Source: Nissolia schottii
Lineage: Eukaryota > Streptophyta > Magnoliopsida > Fabales > Fabaceae
DNA length: 64,000 nt
Direction: 5' to 3'
Assembly: GCA_003254905.1 (NCBI GenBank)
Contig: QANU01099245.1
Coordinates: forward strand, 1 to 64,000
Under the pieces are notes generated by a model that made no database searches, was not told where the DNA came from, and saw nothing but the letters and a program-made list of their open reading frames with translations. Position 1 is the stretch's first letter. Each line of letters starts with the position of its first letter. The translations under genes and the position numbers were made by a program. Positions 60,020-64,000 of this stretch are shown piece after piece.

Positions 60020-60805
60020 GGATATGTTTGAATTGGTGGTTTAAGATATAATGGAACCCAAGGGAACGGGATGGATTGATGGTTTGAATATTTGATAAAG
60101 AAGTAGAATGATTTACATGGGGTAAATTTCATCCCAGACCACCAACCCCCCCCCCCTGTTCCATCCCAATTTTGGGATGGGGTTTGAGAGGAAATCTAAT
60201 AATTAAAACATAGGATTACATATTTACTCAAGCTTCTCTTCTCTTCTGCAAACACATTCTTCTACGATCTCTTCAAAATTCTGTAATTCGTGTATTTTCC
60301 TACATTCTGCTATCCATGTTGGTCATTGAATTTATGTCAAATTACTGTCGTTGACTTTCAATTGCCATTTTCATTCTACATTTTCTTTTATCCCCCCTCA
60401 TTTCATAGATAGCACTCACGACTAACAATAACTTTCATGTAAGTTGGACTCACAGGAGAATCAAATCAAGAATATGCTTTGGCTATAGCCATTACATTAT
60501 TTTAGAACTTTCAGTTTGGCCATACATATGATAAGGCCATGTGATGTACACTTGATATTGATATGATATATATTGTATAACATGTCAAATTACGAGGGTA
60601 TTATAGGAATACAAAAGTTATAATTATCACTATTCCGTTCAATATCATTGGAATATCCAAACAACTGAATGAAAAATTATTTACTCCATTGCTAAAGTAT
60701 CCAAACAATGGAGTGAAATCAATCCCCTAATTCCCAAGGGCTCCAATCCACTATTTTGATTCGCTTCCCTTCCACTCCATTACTCACCATCAATCCAAAC
60801 ATACC
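60020..60805. mobile_element. Tourist-like MITE, 786 bp
   Basis: Ends are GGATATGTTTGAATTG and, inverted, GGTATGTTTGGATTG; the flanking 3-bp duplication is TTA (60017-60019 and 60806-60808), as for PIF/Harbinger elements. The sub-terminal parts (GGAACGGGATGG versus CCAATCCACT and CTTCCACTCCATTACTC) are partly complementary. No transposase frame. Confidence 0.75.
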
Positions 60806-61862
60806 TTAAGTTTGGACGTGTGCAAAATATACCCTTCATATACAACTTTTAAGTTTATGCTTTGAGCAATGCCTGAAAGGCTTAACCTTATGTCTTCCCA
60901 ATGTACTTTTTAAACGTACTACGATACTACTTGACATGTTGAATATGGAATGGTACACCATGCCACCCTTCATAACTACTTGGTGCTTTCCAGTTTACTA
61001 CAACAGGGTAACGCAGAGACAAACTTGAACTACAGAGTCCAGACTTAATACATAACCCAAGTTTCGAAAGATTGTAACTACCTTGGGCCAAATATATCAC
61101 ATTAACAAACTCTAGTCAAACATTGCGTATCCTATGAAAGAGATATAGAGAGAGAAGGGAGCTGCAACATCACTAATGTCATTGGTACAGAACCATAGAC
61201 CCTGCTACATGTATTTGGCATAACGCCATCAACGCACCACTGTCCACGGATAACTCAACAAAATATCAAACAGATTGAAGAGTTTCATAACTAAATTTAC
61301 CGTGCTAATTAAATTGCAAGGCAATCAGCTATAACCTTCAAACTGAAGAACGCTGATTTACAAATCAAATAAGTCACAAATTCTTTTGTGCTTATCTCTC
61401 TCAAACAGGAGCAATCAGACTCTCACCTGCAACGGAAGAAAGAAGAAATTTCTTTAGAACATGATACACACAATATTCGGCTCTATTGATAGGTTTCTTA
61501 GCAGAAAGCAAATAATAGCAAGAGTGCAGGACAGATATTAAAAAGCTTAATTACATTTTTGGTCTCATTGGTTGCACTAAATTCAATCTTTCTCCCTTAG
61601 TTTTAAATGTAATTGCCGCAATGTTGTCCCTGTAGTCTTGATTGATGTTGTTAAGTCATTTTATCATACTATGCAACAATTGGAGAAAAGAAGGAAGTCT
61701 TGCAGGACTCAATAAATGAAGTTAACTCACTAGTCATTGGCATACAAAAGTTTCCCACCAAAACTTGACTATGGACTAAAATTTTTTTAACAAGATTGAA
61801 AACACACATTTTACACTTTATCCTTATACAAAAGGATAAGACCATACCCAAATATTGACAAA
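60806..61862. other. 3' flank of the Kae1 gene
   Basis: No gene is supported. The segment at about 61550-61670 has dispersed-TE-style phrasing ('tttttggtctc', 'ttgtccctgtagtc'). Confidence 0.4.
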
Positions 61863-63282
61863 TCAAATGTTTTTCTCTGCAAGACCATTTGTCTTAGCTG
61901 AATTTGCATCCCTCCATATTGCTTTCACTTCATCTGTCCGAAACCGCTGGGTGAAGGTAGTATCCTCCAGTGGAGTAGATGCACCATGAGCAAATTCAAG
62001 GAGACCAGTATAAGCTATCATTGCACCATTATCAATGCAATACCTATCATCAGTAGCAAATAGCCTTCCACCACGCTCAGAGCACATAGTTCTCATCATC
62101 TCTTGCAAGCGCTCATTGCAACCCACGCCACCAACTATAAGAACATCTTTCGTGTCACAATGAGCCATCGCCCGCTCAGTGATCTCCACGAGCATAGCAA
62201 ACAGTGTCTCCTGCAACATCCTAAGAAGTCTCAACTTGCAAATTCATAATTTTATTAAGATAACCTGCCAGGAGGAAAGGGAGCGGCACAGATATACCTG
62301 CAGAGAGTAGCACAAGTCTGCAGGCGTGCACTCATTATTCTTTAGCATTTCAACAGCAGTTGCTTCAATATAACTCAATATTCCACTAAAAGACACATCC
62401 ATCCCTTTGACAACATAGGGAATGTCTATAAATTTCTCTCCTTTCTTCGCAAGCTGAATGACAAGAAAACTATATAAGGCAAGTTGAGACAGTTCAACTC
62501 ATTAAAACATAATTCAGTAATGCACAAGTATACATAACAAGACAACACCTTAAGTATAAAAAAGCTAAACTGTTCTAGTTCTTCATTTAATTAAACATAA
62601 AGAAGCTAAATTGTAAACTAAGTACCAAGCAACACAGAACTAGAAGCACCAAACCACTCAGTTTTCATTTTTAAGCCAAACTTAACAAAAAAAAAATGAC
62701 ATAAACAGCATAAAATGGAGAGCAAAGAATCATCACCTGCTCAATGTTGTATCCAGGACTAGGATCATTGGAGAGCGTCAAAACCCTAGCAAATCGATCC
62801 AAGCAATTCCCAACAGCAATATCAATGGTCTCCCCAAAGATTCGGTAGCGGCCCTCGCTGTAAGCAATTACCTGAGTGTTGCCGCCACTTACATACAAAA
62901 CCACCGGGTCATCGGCACCGGTGACAACCCTCCCCATCTCGATATGCGCCACGCAATGGTTCACCGCCACAATAGGCTTCTTCCAGAGCAATGAAAGGAC
63001 GCGAACAACAATAGCGGAGACCTGGAGTGGAGCCCCCATGCCGGGGCCCTTGGTGTAGCAGAGGCAGTCGATGTCTTCGGGGGAGATCCGCGCGGTTTGG
63101 AGGGCGGACTTGACGAGCGGGAGGACGTGCTGGAGGTGGTGCTGAGCTGTCTCTCTAGGGAGGAAGCCCTGCCCGGGAGGAGTGATGTACGTGTGGCGCG
63201 GGTTCGACAGGATGCTGCCGTCTAGGGTTACCACCCCGACGCCGATTTTGTTGGCGGAACCCTCGAAACCCAAAGCTATCAT
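61863..63282 (-). CDS. KEOPS subunit Kae1/OSGEP (tRNA t6A synthesis)
   Basis: Three coding exons: 62737-63282, 62298-62453, 61863-62210; GT-AG, all phase 0, 349 residues, the usual length. It begins [18 protein letters not shown], so it lacks a targeting peptide and is the cytosolic/nuclear KEOPS type rather than the organellar Qri7/GCP type. ASKHA-fold signatures are present: metal ligands His109 and His113 ([10 protein letters not shown]), VSGGNTQV (131-138), [12 protein letters not shown] (262-273) and Asp294 in [11 protein letters not shown], the same numbering as I recall for human OSGEP. Kae1 transfers threonylcarbamoyl to A37 of tRNAs that read ANN codons, working with Bud32, Cgi121 and Pcc1. 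No sign of damage. Confidence 0.96.
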
Positions 63283-64000
63283 TCTCTTCAGGCGAAGAAA
63301 CGCTGCTTACCTGTGGCCGGCGGCGGAGTCTTAAAGGATAGGGGATGAGAGTTTTTCACTCTTTGGAATTGGAGGGTTTTTGTTTCTGTTAGTGTCGTTG
63401 CTGCTCTTTCTTTTTTTTTTGTGGAGTCCAAAGCCCATCATAATTGTTGGCTGCCACCACTGAAATGGTAGCCCAATCTATTATCACCCGAAAAGAAAAA
63501 AATAAAGCCCAATCTAAGGTCTAGCAGAGGAAAAGTGGTGCGTGGATTAAAAACATTTCGTAACCACTTTGGGTAAACTCATTTACTTTGAAAAGATTCA
63601 TCATTATAAGTAGCTCATACCCTGGGCTCAAAAAAAAAGTCTTGAAGTCAAAGATCTAAATAATTAACAAGCAATCAACTGACAGATCAGCCGCAAGAAG
63701 AGCTCAGAGAGCCCAAGTAAAGCAGGATGTTGTACTAGGCTAGTGTTTGACATATTTTTTGGTGGGTTGCTATCTTATTTTCAGCATGCAAAGGGAAGAG
63801 GATTTCTCAACTACTCCTGCACTGTGGTTAATGATTTTAAATGTGGTTGAAGTGATACAATTCACAAGGTGAAATGTTTGTCAAAGTTGTTGCACATATT
63901 AATTTGGACAGTACACGTTTAATTATACGTTCAACCTTTGTTGCACTTCTAGGTGAAATCATTAAATGATTTCATATCACACCTTCACATTTGAGTTCCT
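63283..64000. other. Kae1 promoter region and window edge
   Basis: The leader of the minus-strand Kae1 gene should lie within about 100 bases of its ATG. A T run is at about 63409-63420. Nothing else is recognised before the window ends. Confidence 0.4.

Overview
The window is nuclear DNA from a flowering plant, very probably a eudicot. The evidence is GT-AG introns, AT-rich intergenic DNA packed with plant-type MITEs and SINEs, an LTR retroelement starting TGTAACACC, and nine protein genes that all belong to familiar plant families. The species cannot be named from the sequence; a legume or other rosid is a guess. Single or grouped Ns, several inside (TA)n runs, show a draft assembly.

Layout, left to right: an NDR1/HIN1-like LEA-2 membrane protein (3.1-3.9 kb, +); a repeat-rich interval; the exosome core subunit RRP41 (10.8-13.3 kb, +, 11 coding exons, 241 aa); an initiator tRNA-Met (15.06 kb, +); a glucose-6-phosphate 1-epimerase-like protein (15.6-19.1 kb, -, 8 coding exons, 317 aa); a repeat-rich gap; two tandem GDSL esterases (25.9-32.2 and 34.0-35.8 kb, +); a CUL3-adaptor BTB/BACK protein of the LRB/POB1 type (39.7-44.6 kb, +, 550 aa); intronless eIF1A (46.2-46.6 kb, +); a PEPR-type LRR receptor kinase (49.9-53.3 kb, -, 1091 aa); a USO1-like coiled-coil protein (54.5-57.5 kb, -, 592 aa); and the KEOPS subunit Kae1/OSGEP (61.9-63.3 kb, -, 349 aa). 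All exon joins were worked out by eye and keep frame.

The genes do not form one pathway. They are a normal gene-rich euchromatic segment with housekeeping RNA and translation genes (RRP41, tRNA-iMet, eIF1A, Kae1) next to signalling and defence genes (NHL, PEPR, LRB/POB1) and secreted hydrolases. From memory, the order resembles two Arabidopsis segments (At3g61600-At3g61620 and At4g01110-At4g01160), which suggests conserved microsynteny.

The most informative structure is in the non-coding DNA: a 2636-bp probable solo LTR with a perfect 5-bp target duplication inside a GDSL intron; a hAT-type MITE with an 8-bp duplication; two Tourist-like MITEs with 3-bp duplications; a SINE with a perfect 17-bp duplication; a pair of small elements whose four ends are perfect hairpins, one of them split by another MITE; a 32-bp-period array of hairpin units; a ~29-bp degenerate minisatellite; and short repeats shared by the PEPR flank and the USO1-like locus. 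I found no clear evidence of a new multi-gene system.
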